From contig JAKFVH010000072.1 of the NCBI GenBank assembly GCA_021732285.1, positions 1 through 64,000 of the forward strand: a DNA stretch of 64,000 nucleotides. Direction: 5' to 3'. Under the pieces are notes generated by a model. It searched no databases, was not told the DNA's origin, and saw only the letters and a list, made by a program, of their open reading frames with translations. Numbering within the stretch: the stretch's first letter is position 1; each line of letters begins with the position of its first letter. Below are positions 43,837 to 54,182 of this stretch, piece after piece. Position numbers and translations under genes: made by a program. This DNA is from Reyranella sp. (lineage in GTDB: Bacteria > Pseudomonadota > Alphaproteobacteria > Reyranellales > Reyranellaceae).

Positions 43837-45048
43837 ATGAAATTTCGCTTACTGCTTTGCATCCTCGCCCTGGTCAGCCTCACCTTTCCCGCGCGTGCCC
43901 AGATCACCGCGGTGACCTCGCCGTCTGGCCCGGTCCAGGCCGGCCCCTACGTGGTGATCGACGGCAACACCGGCGAGACCCTGCTGGACCGCAATGCCGG
44001 CGCCTTCTGGCATCCGGCCTCGCTCACCAAGATGATGACGATCTACATCATCTTCGAGGAGCTCAAGTCGGGCCGGCTGACGCTTGCTTCGCCCATGGCC
44101 CTGTCGGAAGTGGCGCGCGCCAAGCCGCCGTCCAAGCTTGGCCTCGCGGCGGGCCAGGGCATCACCGTCGAGCAGGGCCTGCAGGCGCTGGTGGCGCGCT
44201 CGGCCAACGACGTGGCCACCGGCTTCGCCGAGCTGATCTCCGGCTCGGAAGCGGCCTTCGGCGTGCGCATGACCGAGACGGCGGCGCGCATCGGCATGAA
44301 CGCCACCCAGTTCCACAACGCCAGCGGCCTGCCCGATGCCGGCCAGCTCACCACCGCGCGCGACATGGCGCTGCTGGGCATGGCGCTGGTGAAGCAGTTC
44401 CCCGAATACTACGGCTACTTCCACACCCGGGAATTCTACCTCGGCAAGACCAAGGTCGGACCGGGCATCAAATTCCTCGACCTCTATGCGCCCTATGCCG
44501 ACGGCTTGAAAACCGGCTTCATCTGCGCCTCGGGCTTCAACATCGTCGGCAGCGCGGTGCGCGACGGACGGCGACTGATCGCCGTCGCCTTCGGTTTCCG
44601 CCGCGCCGACCTGCGCGACGAGTTCATCATCCGTCTGCTCGACGAGGCCTATGCGCTGAAGACCGGCGGCAACCGGCCCAAGATCTGGCAGCTGCGCAAC
44701 GGCCAGGGCGGCCCGGCCACGGTGCTCGACCAGAGCGAGTGCGGCACCATCCGCTACGACATGCCAGGCGACGCGGCCTGGCTCGGCACCTTTCCCGACT
44801 GGCGCTCGGCGCGGCATGCCTACGACGTCGGCCAGTCCGACATCGCGCGGCTGGGCTTCACGCGGCTCGGCAAGGAGTGGATCCTGCCGGTCACCTCCAA
44901 CAAGGTGACCAAGCAGGCCGCCATCATCGCCGACCTCGAGCCCGCCACGGCGCAGGCGCTGTGCGCCGACTACCAGGCGCGAAAATTGTTCTGCCAGGTG
45001 AGGAAACCCCAGGAAATCGTGTCCCCGTTCGGCCTGTTCTGGCGTTGA
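43837..45048 (+). CDS. D-alanyl-D-alanine carboxypeptidase (S11, DacF/PBP5-like)
   Basis: The 403-residue product has a signal peptide ([20 protein letters not shown], cleavage near ARAQ) and the three penicillin-binding motifs: [12 protein letters not shown] (SxxK), [14 protein letters not shown] (SxN) and [14 protein letters not shown] (KTG). [15 protein letters not shown] is a further family block. It trims the terminal D-Ala of peptidoglycan stem peptides in the periplasm. The C-terminal 120 residues are a less conserved domain with two cysteines. It stands between trpA and accD, which are direct neighbours in many relatives. Confidence 0.92.
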   Translation: MKFRLLLCILALVSLTFPARAQITAVTSPSGPVQAGPYVVIDGNTGETLLDRNAGAFWHPASLTKMMTIYIIFEELKSGRLTLASPMALSEVARAKPPSKLGLAAGQGITVEQGLQALVARSANDVATGFAELISGSEAAFGVRMTETAARIGMNATQFHNASGLPDAGQLTTARDMALLGMALVKQFPEYYGYFHTREFYLGKTKVGPGIKFLDLYAPYADGLKTGFICASGFNIVGSAVRDGRRLIAVAFGFRRADLRDEFIIRLLDEAYALKTGGNRPKIWQLRNGQGGPATVLDQSECGTIRYDMPGDAAWLGTFPDWRSARHAYDVGQSDIARLGFTRLGKEWILPVTSNKVTKQAAIIADLEPATAQALCADYQARKLFCQVRKPQEIVSPFGLFWR

Positions 45049-45104
45049 CCCCAAGGGGCGGCGACCGTCTTGGCCGGCGCGGCGGTTCGTGCGATACCGC
45101 CGAC

Positions 45105-45995
45105 ATGAACTGGCTGACGAACTTCGTCCGACCCAAGCTCAAGGCCCTGATCTCGCGCAAGGAGACGCCGGAGAATCTCTGGCTGAAGTGCCCCAAGTGC
45201 GAGCAGATGCTGTTCATGCGCGACTGGGAGGCCAACCAGGAGGTCTGCACCCACTGCGGCCATCACATGCGCATCCGGCCGCTGAAGCGGCTGCCGCACC
45301 TGTTCGACGAGGGCAAGTACGACCTGCATCCGCTGCCGCGCGTGCCGGTCGATCCGCTGAAGTTCCGTGACACCAAGCGCTACGACGCCAAGCTCAAGGA
45401 AGCCCAGGCCAAGTCCGAAGGCCGCACCGACGCGCTGGTCGTGGCAAGCGGCGCCGTGGGCGGGCGCGCCAGCGTGATGGCGCTGCTCGATTTCGATTTC
45501 ATGGGCGGCTCGATGGGCACGGCGGTGGGCGAGGGGCTGGTGATGGCGGCCGAGCTCGCGGTCGCCCGCAAGGCGCCGCTGATCGTCTTCTCCGCCTCCG
45601 GTGGCGCCCGCATGCAGGAAGGCATCCTGTCGCTGATGCAGCTCACGCGCACCACCATCGCCGTGCGCAAGGTCAAGCAAGCGGGCCTGCCCTACATCGT
45701 CGTGCTGACCGATCCGACGACCGGCGGCGTCTCGGCGTCGTTCGCCATGCTGGGCGACGTGCACCTCGCTGAGCCCGACGCCCTTATCGGCTTTGCCGGC
45801 CCGCGCGTCATCCAGGACACCATCCGCCAGGAGCTGCCGCAGGGCTTCCAGCGCGCCGAGTACCTCTTGGAGCACGGCATGGTCGACGCCGTCGTGCACC
45901 GCCACAAGCTCAGGGAAACCCTGATCCGTCTCATCTCGCTCTTGATGGATCCGATGACCGCGGAAGGCCGCAGCCTGGCCGTCGCGGGCCGCTAA
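45105..45995 (+). CDS. accD: acetyl-CoA carboxylase carboxyltransferase beta subunit
   Basis: The 296-residue product has the N-terminal zinc ribbon LKCPKC ... VCTHCG (C29, C32, C48, C51) and the crotonase-fold core [40 protein letters not shown] and [18 protein letters not shown]. It transfers carboxyl from biotin to acetyl-CoA in the first step of fatty acid synthesis, together with AccA. ATG 45105 restores the [13 protein letters not shown] start common in the class. folC follows 17 bases later. Confidence 0.96.
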   Translation: MNWLTNFVRPKLKALISRKETPENLWLKCPKCEQMLFMRDWEANQEVCTHCGHHMRIRPLKRLPHLFDEGKYDLHPLPRVPVDPLKFRDTKRYDAKLKEAQAKSEGRTDALVVASGAVGGRASVMALLDFDFMGGSMGTAVGEGLVMAAELAVARKAPLIVFSASGGARMQEGILSLMQLTRTTIAVRKVKQAGLPYIVVLTDPTTGGVSASFAMLGDVHLAEPDALIGFAGPRVIQDTIRQELPQGFQRAEYLLEHGMVDAVVHRHKLRETLIRLISLLMDPMTAEGRSLAVAGR

Positions 45996-46012
45996 AGCCC
46001 AAGGCCACAGCG

Positions 46013-47302
46013 ATGACCGATGCGATCCTCGACCGCCTCATGCGGTTGCATCCCAAGCTCATCGACCTCGAGCTTGGCCGCATCGAGCGCCTGCTGGCGG
46101 ATGTCGGCTCGCCACATCTCAGGTTGCCGCCGATCGTCCATGTCGCCGGGACCAACGGCAAGGGCTCGCTGGTCGCCTACCTGCGGGCCATGGCCGAGGC
46201 GGCGGGCTATCGCGTCCATGTCTACACCTCGCCGCACCTGGTGCGCTTCAACGAGCGCATCCGCGTCGCCGGCGAGCTGATCAGCGACGACATGCTGGAG
46301 GACGTGCTGGTCGAGGCCGAACAAGCCAACCGCGAGCAGCCGATCACCTTCTTCGAGATCACGACGGTGTCGGCATTTTTAGCCTTCGCCCGCGTGCCGG
46401 CCGACCTCGCCGTGCTCGAGGTCGGCATGGGCGGGCGCAACGACACGACCAACGTGGTCAATCCCGCGCTCTCGGCGATCACGCCGATCGGCTACGACCA
46501 CACGAGCTTCCTCGGCGACACGCTGGAGAAGATCGCGGCCGAGAAGGCGGGCATCCTGAAGCGCGCCGTGCCGGCCGTGATTGGCCGCCAGCGCGAGGCG
46601 AGCGCCGGCGTGATTGCCAACCGGGCCGGCGAGCTTGCCGCTCCGCTGTTCCGCATGGGACGCGAATGGCAGGTCAAGCCGACGCCCACCGGCTTCCGCT
46701 ACGACAGCGACCTTTTAGGCCTCGACCTGCCGGCGCCGGCGCTGGTCGGCGCCCACCAGCTCGACAATGCCGCCACGGCGGTCGCCTGCATCGAGCGGCT
46801 GCGCGCGGCGCAGTTCCGCATCGACGATGCGGCGGTGAGGAAGGGCCTGGCGTCGGTCGACTGGCCCGCCCGTCTGCAGAAGCTCTCCCGCGGCCCGCTG
46901 GTCGATGCCCTGCCGCCGGCCGGCGAGCTGTGGCTCGACGGCGGCCACAACGAGGATTGCGGCATCGTGCTGGCGCGCCAGGCCGCCGAATGGGCCAAGG
47001 AACCGGCCGCGCTGCCGCTCTACCTGATCTTCGGCATGCTCACGACCAAGGACGCCTCGGGCTTCCTGCGGCCGCTGGGGCGCTACGCCAGCACAGCGCG
47101 CGCCGTGCCGATCGAAGGCCATGCCGCCTACACGCCGCACGAGGCCTGCGCGCGTGCGGCCGACGTCGGTCTGGATTGCCTGCCCGCAAACGACGTCGGC
47201 GCGGCGCTGGAAGACCTTTTGGCCACCCAGCCCGCGCCGATGCGCATCCTGATCTGTGGTTCGCTCTACCTCGCGGGCGACGTGCTGGCCCGCAACGGCT
47301 GA
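46013..47302 (+). CDS. folC: bifunctional folylpolyglutamate / dihydrofolate synthase
   Basis: The 429-residue Mur-ligase-family protein has the ATP loop VHVAGTNGKGSLVAYL, TSPHLVRFNERIRVAGEL, LEVGMGGRNDTTNVV, GYDHTSFLGDTLEKIA with EKAGI, and LDGGHNEDCG in the C-terminal domain. It adds glutamate to folates. The accD-folC neighbourhood is conserved in alphaproteobacteria. Its stop lies in a perfect 14-bp palindrome GCTGAGCGCTCAGC (47298-47311) shared with the stop of the convergent trxA. Confidence 0.93.
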   Translation: MTDAILDRLMRLHPKLIDLELGRIERLLADVGSPHLRLPPIVHVAGTNGKGSLVAYLRAMAEAAGYRVHVYTSPHLVRFNERIRVAGELISDDMLEDVLVEAEQANREQPITFFEITTVSAFLAFARVPADLAVLEVGMGGRNDTTNVVNPALSAITPIGYDHTSFLGDTLEKIAAEKAGILKRAVPAVIGRQREASAGVIANRAGELAAPLFRMGREWQVKPTPTGFRYDSDLLGLDLPAPALVGAHQLDNAATAVACIERLRAAQFRIDDAAVRKGLASVDWPARLQKLSRGPLVDALPPAGELWLDGGHNEDCGIVLARQAAEWAKEPAALPLYLIFGMLTTKDASGFLRPLGRYASTARAVPIEGHAAYTPHEACARAADVGLDCLPANDVGAALEDLLATQPAPMRILICGSLYLAGDVLARNG

Positions 47303-47306
47303 GCGC

Positions 47307-47627
47307 TCAGCTGACGACGGTGTTGATCCAGCTCACCAGTTTCTGCTTGGGCTCGGCGCCGATCTTGGTGGCGGCGACCTGGCCGTTCTTGAACAGCAGC
47401 AGAGTGGGAATCGAGCGGACGTTGTAACGCGACGGCGTCGCCGGGTTCTCGTCGATGTTGACCTTCACCACCTTGAGCTTGCCATCCATCTCCTTGGCGA
47501 TGTCCTCCAGCGAGGGGCCGATCATGCGGCACGGGCCGCACCACTCGGCCCAGAAGTCGACCAGGACGGGCGTGTCGGACTTCAGGACTTCCTGCTCGAA
47601 AGAGGTATCGGTCGCTTTGACGGTCAT
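47307..47627 (-). CDS. trxA: thioredoxin
   Basis: The 106-residue product has the active site [11 protein letters not shown] (C30, C33) and the conserved cis-Pro segment RSIPTLLLF. It is the standard cytoplasmic thioredoxin that reduces protein disulfides and would feed the DsbD encoded at 26.6 kb. The gap of 85 bases to addA holds a GCCGGTC/GACCGGC hairpin (47653-47670). It is convergent with folC, with only 4 bases between stops. Confidence 0.95.
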   Translation of the reverse strand: MTVKATDTSFEQEVLKSDTPVLVDFWAEWCGPCRMIGPSLEDIAKEMDGKLKVVKVNIDENPATPSRYNVRSIPTLLLFKNGQVAATKIGAEPKQKLVSWINTVVS

Positions 47628-47712
47628 ATGGGTTCTCCCAAAAACACTACAGGCCGGTCGATGGACCGGCGCCGCCCTTGGGACAAGAAGCTAGGAACGC
47701 TCATCGGGCGAG

Positions 47713-50700
47713 TCAAGATGCGGCCGCGTAGGGCATTGATTCATCGAGGGTTTTCGCGTCGATTTCCATCAACAACGGCACAGCCGTCCACAGGAGAAAT
47801 GCCCGCACGGTGCGGCCCGGATAGATCTCGGCCAGCAACGCCCGGTAGAGCGCGAGCTGGCGCCGGTAGGCCAATGCCACCTGCGCTGCAGCCTCCGGCG
47901 GTGGCCGGTTGGTCTTGTAGTCGACGATCAGCACCTCGCGCTCGGACACGGCCAGGCGATCGACCTGGCCGCTCACCGTGAAGGTGCCGCGCCGCGTCCG
48001 CACCGTGCCGGTCAGCGGCACCTCGGCGCGCGAGCTTTCGGCGAACAGGGCGGCGTGCGCCGGCGCCTCGGTGACGGCGAGGGCCTCGTCGCTCCAGCTC
48101 GCGATCTCCTCGTCGGCGAGCCTATGCGCTGCTTGGGCGAGGAAGCGCCGCGCCGCCTCGCGGCGCTCGGCCGGCGGCGTCGCCGGCAGATGGCGCAAAA
48201 GCTCGTGCAGGAGCTGGCCGCGCTTCCAGCGCCGCGGATCGCTCGGTGCCAGCGGGCTGAAGGCGCGCGATCGGGCCAGCGCCTCATCGGGCAGCGGCTG
48301 CGAGGGCGCGAGCGGCGTCGGTGGATCGGGCTCGGTTGGCGCGGGCCTGCGCGCCCAGGGCTGCAACGGCTCGGCCGTCCCGAGTGCCAGCTCGGTCTGT
48401 TCGCGCACGCCGATGGTGCCGGTATTCGTGAGCTCGTAGCCCTCGCCTTCCCAGCCATCGCTGCCCATCTGGGGCAGGGCGGTGAAGTCGAAGGCACGCG
48501 ACTGGGCACGGCCACGCGGCTGGGCGCTGTCGGGCGAGATCTCGGCGTCGCCGCTGGCGCGCAGCCCGGCCTCGATGCGCTCATACCAGCAGCCGCGATC
48601 GGGTTTGCGCGCGCCGAACCAGCCGCCGACATAGAGCCGGTCCTCGGCGCGGGTCATGGCGACGTAGAGCAGGCGGTTCTGCTCTTGCAGGGCACGGTCG
48701 CGCGTCTCGCCGCGCCAGATCCGGGCAGCCTCGTTGGCGTCGTCGGCGCGCGGCACCCAGAGCCGGGTTTCGCCGTCGGCGCCGGCCAGCAGCCGCTCGA
48801 CATCGCGCGGCACGCGCGTGGTGTCCGGCAGGTAGACGATCGGCGCCTGCAGTCCCTTGGAGGCGTGCACCGTCAGGATGCGCACTTCGCGGCGGCGGTT
48901 CTGGTCGAGGTCGCGCTTGATCTCGCCGCCGCCCGCCTCGAACCAGCGCAGGAAGCCCTGCAGCGAATGGCCTTCGCTCTGCTGGTACTGCAGGGCGCGC
49001 GCCAGCAGCTCGTCGATCGGATCGGCGGCCTCGTGACCCAGCCGCTCGAGCAGACGCGCGCGGTCGCCTTCGGGGCCGAGCGCGGTGGCGAAGAAATCGA
49101 ACGGCGTCACGTAGTCGGCGCGACGCAGCCAGCCGGAGAGCCGCCGGTAGGCCGCGGCATAGGAGAGTTCGCCCGCGCGCTCGCGCAAGGCACGCCATAG
49201 ATGGCCGGGCCGCTTCCAGGCCAGAGTGAAGAGTTCGTCCTCGCCGAGCCCGATCAGCGGCGACTTCAGCAGGGCCGCGAGATTGAGATCATCCTGAGGC
49301 AGCAGGACGAAGCGCGCCATGGCCAGCAGGTCCTGGATCGCAAGTTCCTCGCCCAGGTTCAGCCGGTCGACGCCCGCGACCTCGACACCTTCGCGCTTCA
49401 GCTCGCGTACCAGCGCAGTGACGAACTCATTGCGCCGACGCACCAGCACCATGAAATGGCCGGCATGCAGCAGCTCGCCGTCGCGGGCGCGGCGTTCGTT
49501 TCCGATCAGGCCCTTGGCATGCACTGCGATCAGCCGCGCCAGCCGCTGGTGCGGCGGCGCCGCCAATCCCTTCGGACCCGTGACACCCCCCGTGACACCC
49601 GTCGTGTCGATCTCGTCTTCGGAGGCGCTGACCAGCGGCCACAGCTCGACGCGGCCCGGCTCGTCCTTGCGGCTGGGCAGATGGTAGACGTCGCCCGGAT
49701 CGGCGACGCCGTGCGCCGCGTCGTTCTCGCCGAACACCCAGTCGACCGCGTCGAGCACCGCCGGCGTGGAGCGGAACGAGACATTGAGATCGACCGGCTG
49801 GAATTTCTGCTCGGCGCGGCGGATGCGGCCGGCGAACCACTCCCGCATCTCCCTGAGCTTGCGCGGATCGGCGCGCTGGAAGCCGAAGATCGACTGCTTG
49901 ATGTCGCCCACCGCGAACACGGTGCGGCTGCGCTCGACTGCGCCTTGGCCGACGAAGAATTCCTCGGTCAGGCGCCGGATCACTTCCCACTGGTCGGGAT
50001 TGGTGTCCTGCGCCTCGTCGACCAGCACATGGTCGATGCCGCCGTCGAGCTTGTAGAGCACCCAGGCCGCGCTCTCCGCGCTCTCCAGCAGGCGGCGCGT
50101 GGTGACGATCAGGTCGTCGTAGTCGAGGGCGGCGCGGCGACGCTTGGCATGGGTGTAGCGACCGGCGAGGTCGCGGCCAAGGCGCAGCAGCGCGACCGTG
50201 CGCTCGACCAGCGCCGCGCCGTTGATGCGGTCGCGCGCCAGCCCGACTCGCACGGCCTCGCGCTCGAGCACGTCCTCGATGTCCGGCATGGCCTGGATGG
50301 CGGCCTTGGTCGCCAGGCGCTTCAGGATCTCACCCTTGTCGGTGAAGAAGGCCTCGGCGTAGCGCGCCAGCAGGCGCGGCCGGTCCTCGCCGGCGGCCAG
50401 CCATTCGGCAATCAGGCCGGCCCGCTCGACGTCCTTCTTGCCGCCCCGGCGCAGCGCCGCGACGGCGGTGCGCAGAGCGGCGACATCGAATGCCGTTTCC
50501 AGGCAGGCATCGGCCCTGAGCTTGTCTGCCGTGTCGTCGGGCGAGCATCCCATCTCCGCGGCAAGCGCCGTCCGCACGCGCTGCAAGCCGGCCTCGTTGC
50601 CGATCCGTGACAAGAGCCAGGCGCGATCGCCCAAAAGCTTGGTCATCAGCTCGGCGTACTCGGTGATCGAGATGCGCCCCGCCACGGAAGCGAGCGCGTC

Positions 50701-51240
50701 GACCAGCTCCTGCGGCGCTTCGCGCCCCGCCAAGGCTTCCATCTGCTCATCCTGGGCATGGCGCAGCAGCGTCAGCGCCTCGGCTTCGTCCAGCACCTCG
50801 AAGCCCGGTGCGACGCCCGCCTCGAGCGGGAAGCGTTTCAGCAGCGCCTGGCAGAAGGCGTGGATGGTCAGGATGTTGATGCCACCCGGCGCGTCGAGCA
50901 CGCGCGCGAACAGGCGCCGGGCGACGATGCGCTCGGCCGGCTCGGGCTTGCGGTCGATCAGCTTCTCGATGGTTTCGTCGAGCTTGGCATCGTCGGACAT
51001 CGCCCAGCGGCCGAGCTGAGTGGCCAGCCGGTTGCGCATTTCGGCGGCGGCCGCCTTGGTGAAGGTGAGGCAAAGGATGCGCTCGGGCTTCACGCGGTCG
51101 AGCAGCAGGCGCGTCACGCGATCGGTCAGCACCTTGGTCTTGCCGGTGCCGGCATTGGCCTCGACCCAGGCCGACTGGTCGGGAGCGGTGGCGAGGCGCT
51201 GGTCCTGTGTCGCCTGCGCCAGGGGATCGAGCAGGCTCAT
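47713..51240 (-). CDS. addA: AddA helicase-nuclease (double-strand break repair)
   Basis: The 1175-residue product has UvrD-type helicase motifs: Walker A AWVEANAGTGKTKVLTDRVT (about residues 25-44), ERILCLTFTKAAAAEMRNRL, DHVLVDEAQDTNPDQWEVI and LTVHASKGLQAPIVYLPDT. It ends with a RecB-type nuclease domain (SGQVDRLAVSEREVLIVDYK). It forms the AddAB complex that resects broken DNA ends for RecA. ATG 51240 overlaps the addB stop as ATGA. The gene reads as full length and intact. Confidence 0.95.
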   Translation of the reverse strand: MSLLDPLAQATQDQRLATAPDQSAWVEANAGTGKTKVLTDRVTRLLLDRVKPERILCLTFTKAAAAEMRNRLATQLGRWAMSDDAKLDETIEKLIDRKPEPAERIVARRLFARVLDAPGGINILTIHAFCQALLKRFPLEAGVAPGFEVLDEAEALTLLRHAQDEQMEALAGREAPQELVDALASVAGRISITEYAELMTKLLGDRAWLLSRIGNEAGLQRVRTALAAEMGCSPDDTADKLRADACLETAFDVAALRTAVAALRRGGKKDVERAGLIAEWLAAGEDRPRLLARYAEAFFTDKGEILKRLATKAAIQAMPDIEDVLEREAVRVGLARDRINGAALVERTVALLRLGRDLAGRYTHAKRRRAALDYDDLIVTTRRLLESAESAAWVLYKLDGGIDHVLVDEAQDTNPDQWEVIRRLTEEFFVGQGAVERSRTVFAVGDIKQSIFGFQRADPRKLREMREWFAGRIRRAEQKFQPVDLNVSFRSTPAVLDAVDWVFGENDAAHGVADPGDVYHLPSRKDEPGRVELWPLVSASEDEIDTTGVTGGVTGPKGLAAPPHQRLARLIAVHAKGLIGNERRARDGELLHAGHFMVLVRRRNEFVTALVRELKREGVEVAGVDRLNLGEELAIQDLLAMARFVLLPQDDLNLAALLKSPLIGLGEDELFTLAWKRPGHLWRALRERAGELSYAAAYRRLSGWLRRADYVTPFDFFATALGPEGDRARLLERLGHEAADPIDELLARALQYQQSEGHSLQGFLRWFEAGGGEIKRDLDQNRRREVRILTVHASKGLQAPIVYLPDTTRVPRDVERLLAGADGETRLWVPRADDANEAARIWRGETRDRALQEQNRLLYVAMTRAEDRLYVGGWFGARKPDRGCWYERIEAGLRASGDAEISPDSAQPRGRAQSRAFDFTALPQMGSDGWEGEGYELTNTGTIGVREQTELALGTAEPLQPWARRPAPTEPDPPTPLAPSQPLPDEALARSRAFSPLAPSDPRRWKRGQLLHELLRHLPATPPAERREAARRFLAQAAHRLADEEIASWSDEALAVTEAPAHAALFAESSRAEVPLTGTVRTRRGTFTVSGQVDRLAVSEREVLIVDYKTNRPPPEAAAQVALAYRRQLALYRALLAEIYPGRTVRAFLLWTAVPLLMEIDAKTLDESMPYAAAS

Positions 51241-54182
51241 TCCTCGTCGTCCTTGCCCACCGTCGACCATTCGGCGGCGCGTTCGAGATGGGCATAGTCG
51301 TTGAAATACGGGATGTAGGCCGGCCAGGGCAGGGCAGTGTAGGGCGTGCCGGGCTGAGCGAAATGCTCGGCCATCTTCTCGACCAGGGCCAGCATGGCCG
51401 GCACCAGCTCGTCGGCCGCCTTGATCTCGCTCACCTTGCCGCCGTCGCCGAGCCCATTGGCCTGCCAGTAGGACAGGCGCACGGCCGTGGCCTTGCCTGG
51501 CACTTTCTCGAAACCGCCGCGCTCGGCCATCGCCGCTTCGAGCAGCAGCTGCGGGGCGAACAGGGCTTCGAGCTCGTCGTTGGTCGGCACGCGGCCGGTC
51601 TTGTAGTCGATGATCTCCCAGGTGCCGCGCTCGACCTCGTCGACGCGGTCGGCGCGCGCCTCGATCGTGAGCGGCCGGTGCCGCGGCCCGACGGTCAGCG
51701 CCCCCCTGGTCTCGCTGGCGAGCAGCCTGGCGCCGGCGCGCCGGCGCTCGTTCTCGGTGGCGACGAACCAGCGCGCCAGCCGCTGGAAGCGCGGCCACCA
51801 GAAGGCGCGCTCGGCCGGCGCCGTGAGCAGCGCACCGAGATGGCGCTCGCCCAGCGCCTCGAACTCGGCGACCGCGCCGGGCGGCAGCAGGCCCGACGGA
51901 TGGTCGCGCAGGAACTCGTCGAGCGCATCGTGCAGCGCATTGCCGCGATCGGCGGCGCCCAGCGGGGCTTCCAGGGGATCGAGCGCCGCGAGATCCAGGA
52001 TGCGCCGCGCGTAGAGGCCGTAGGGATCGCGCCGCCATTGCTCGATGCTGGAGACCGACAGGCGACGAGGCCGCGCGTCGACGGGCGGGCGCGGCTCGGG
52101 GCGTCGGCCCGGCCGGTAGCCGTTGGCCGGCCGGTCGATCTCATCGACCCAGGCAAGGTAGCTGCGCTGGCCGCGCTGGATGTATTCGGGCGGCGGCTTA
52201 TTGCTGCCGGGCTCGTAGCCGAACAGGGCGTCGAGGCGCGCCAGCCAGCGCGACGGCACGGTGGGCGCCCCGCCTTCGCGTTCGGCGCGCGTCAGCAGCA
52301 CGCGCTCCGCACCCAGCGCTTCGGCGAAGTCGTGCGCCGAGAGGCCGATGCGCCGTTCGGGTTGAGGCAGTCCGAGGGCGGCGCGCATCGGTCGGTTGAG
52401 CCAGGGGCCGGTCTCGACCGCGGGCGGCCAGGTACCCTCGTTCAGTCCGCCCAGCACCAGCAGGTCTGCGCGCTGCAGGCGCGCCTCGAGCGGCCCCCAG
52501 ATGGCAAGCCGCGGATGGCGACCGAAGGCAGGCCGGACGGCCTCCGGCTCGAGCATGGCGGCGAGCAGGCCGGGCCACTCGCCACCCGCGATCGTGTCCT
52601 TGCCGGCCCAGGCGGCGCGCAGGCGGGCCAGCGCGTCGGCCAGGGCCTCGCCCGCCTCGCCAGACCACAGCGCCTCGGCCGATGCGACGGCCTCGGCCGC
52701 AACGATGGTGCCGTCGATCAGGGCATCCGGCGGTGCGCCGGCCTTCATCAGCGCGGCGAGCGCGGCGGTCGACGCACCCAGCCGGTCGATCAGGTCCAGG
52801 ACGGTGCGCTGGTCGGCGGCGTTGCCGAATTTGGCGTTCTCGACGCGCGCGCGGATCGCCGCCATGCCCGGCATCGGCTTGAGGCCGCGCAGGCATTTGC
52901 GATCGAGCCGCCGCGCCGAGGCCAGCAGCGCTGCGCGATCGCCGCCCAGGGTGACCATCGGATGCTTCAGCAGGGCAAGCAGCGCCACCGGCGCGAAGCC
53001 TTCGTCGATTGCCGCGACCAGTATCTGCAGCAGGCCGGCCGGCGGCGTGTCGAGCAGCGGCGTGCCGGCCGAATCGTCGATGTCGATGTTCCAGCGGCGC
53101 AGCTCGGCAGTGACGCGGCGGGCGAGGTCGCGGTCGGGCGTGACCAGCGCGGCGGTGCTGCCGTCGTCTTCCAATGTCCGACGCAAGGCGAGGGCGATGG
53201 CCAGTGCCTCCTGATGCGGCGTCGCGCAGTCGACACGCGTCACGTGCTCGAGCGACGACGGGTGCGGCTGCGACCATTCCTCGCTGGTCTCGGCCGGCCG
53301 CATCAGCTCGGTGATCAGGAGATGCCGCGCCGAGCCGGCGCTGCCCGGCCAGTCGGCGACGCCGGCACGCTCGCGGCCCAGCGCCTTCAGAAGCTCGCGT
53401 AGGCCGAACTGCGGATGGGTCTCGTCGAGCGCCGACCAGCTGCGCTCGTCCATGTCGCGGTCGAGGCCGGGCAGCACGACCTTGCCCTGCGGCAGGCCGG
53501 CGACGACGGACAGCAGCTCGCGCGTCGCGGGCTGCGAACCGGTCGAACCGGCGGCGATCACCCGGGTCGCCGGCGGGTTCTCGCGCCAGCGCGCCGCCTG
53601 GGCGCGGATCGCCTGGGTGCGCCGCTCGATGGCGTCGATTTGGCCCCGGTCGGCCAGCACCCGCGGCCAATGCTCGCCGACGATGCCGAGGAACTTCAGG
53701 GTGCGCTGCCAGTGGCTGGCGAAGTTGCCGTCGACCAGCCCTTCCAGCCGCTCGAAGGGCACGCCCTCGATGGCAAGCTCGTCGAGCAGCCGGCCAAGCT
53801 CGCGCGCCAAAAGCAGCGCCTGGGCCGACGACTGGGCGATCGGCTGCTCGCGATCGCTGAAGGCCGCGACCAGCCGTGCCAGCAGCGCATCGCGCTCGGC
53901 CGGCTCGATGGCGGGCGGCAGGGCAAGCGCGCTGCCGTCGCCCGACGCCACCTCCCATTCGCTTTCATCGACGTCGCCCAGCGGCGCCATGCGCGGCAGG
54001 ATGGTGGGCTTGCCGCCGGCGGCGCGCAGGAAGGCCTCGCGCAGCGCCCGCACCGAGCGGCGGGTCGGCAGCAGGATCAGCACGTCGGCCAGCGCCAGCG
54101 GATCGCCGCCATGCTGGACCAGCACGCCCATCGCCAGCTCATCGGCGAAGCGACGGTCGATGGCGATGGTGAAGACGCTCAT
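51237..54182 (-). CDS. addB: AddB nuclease subunit
   Basis: The 981-residue product begins VFTIAIDRRFADELAMGVL and DVLILLPTRRSVRALREAFL, as alphaproteobacterial AddB does, lacks a true helicase ATP loop, and has the C-terminal nuclease motif IEARADRVDE ... WEIIDYKTGR. LSVSSIEQWRRDPYGLYARRIL precedes it and places the usual Fe-S/nuclease region. It partners AddA. The start at 54182 overlaps the murU stop by four bases and its stop overlaps addA, so all three are coupled. Confidence 0.92.
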   Translation of the reverse strand: MSVFTIAIDRRFADELAMGVLVQHGGDPLALADVLILLPTRRSVRALREAFLRAAGGKPTILPRMAPLGDVDESEWEVASGDGSALALPPAIEPAERDALLARLVAAFSDREQPIAQSSAQALLLARELGRLLDELAIEGVPFERLEGLVDGNFASHWQRTLKFLGIVGEHWPRVLADRGQIDAIERRTQAIRAQAARWRENPPATRVIAAGSTGSQPATRELLSVVAGLPQGKVVLPGLDRDMDERSWSALDETHPQFGLRELLKALGRERAGVADWPGSAGSARHLLITELMRPAETSEEWSQPHPSSLEHVTRVDCATPHQEALAIALALRRTLEDDGSTAALVTPDRDLARRVTAELRRWNIDIDDSAGTPLLDTPPAGLLQILVAAIDEGFAPVALLALLKHPMVTLGGDRAALLASARRLDRKCLRGLKPMPGMAAIRARVENAKFGNAADQRTVLDLIDRLGASTAALAALMKAGAPPDALIDGTIVAAEAVASAEALWSGEAGEALADALARLRAAWAGKDTIAGGEWPGLLAAMLEPEAVRPAFGRHPRLAIWGPLEARLQRADLLVLGGLNEGTWPPAVETGPWLNRPMRAALGLPQPERRIGLSAHDFAEALGAERVLLTRAEREGGAPTVPSRWLARLDALFGYEPGSNKPPPEYIQRGQRSYLAWVDEIDRPANGYRPGRRPEPRPPVDARPRRLSVSSIEQWRRDPYGLYARRILDLAALDPLEAPLGAADRGNALHDALDEFLRDHPSGLLPPGAVAEFEALGERHLGALLTAPAERAFWWPRFQRLARWFVATENERRRAGARLLASETRGALTVGPRHRPLTIEARADRVDEVERGTWEIIDYKTGRVPTNDELEALFAPQLLLEAAMAERGGFEKVPGKATAVRLSYWQANGLGDGGKVSEIKAADELVPAMLALVEKMAEHFAQPGTPYTALPWPAYIPYFNDYAHLERAAEWSTVGKDDEE

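Noticed and set aside
51241-52038. Extension of the addA frame upstream to a 1441-codon product
   Set aside because: The extra 266 codons lie within addB in another frame and are Arg/Ala-rich. AddA homology starts at SLLDPLAQATQ, right at the ATGA overlap.
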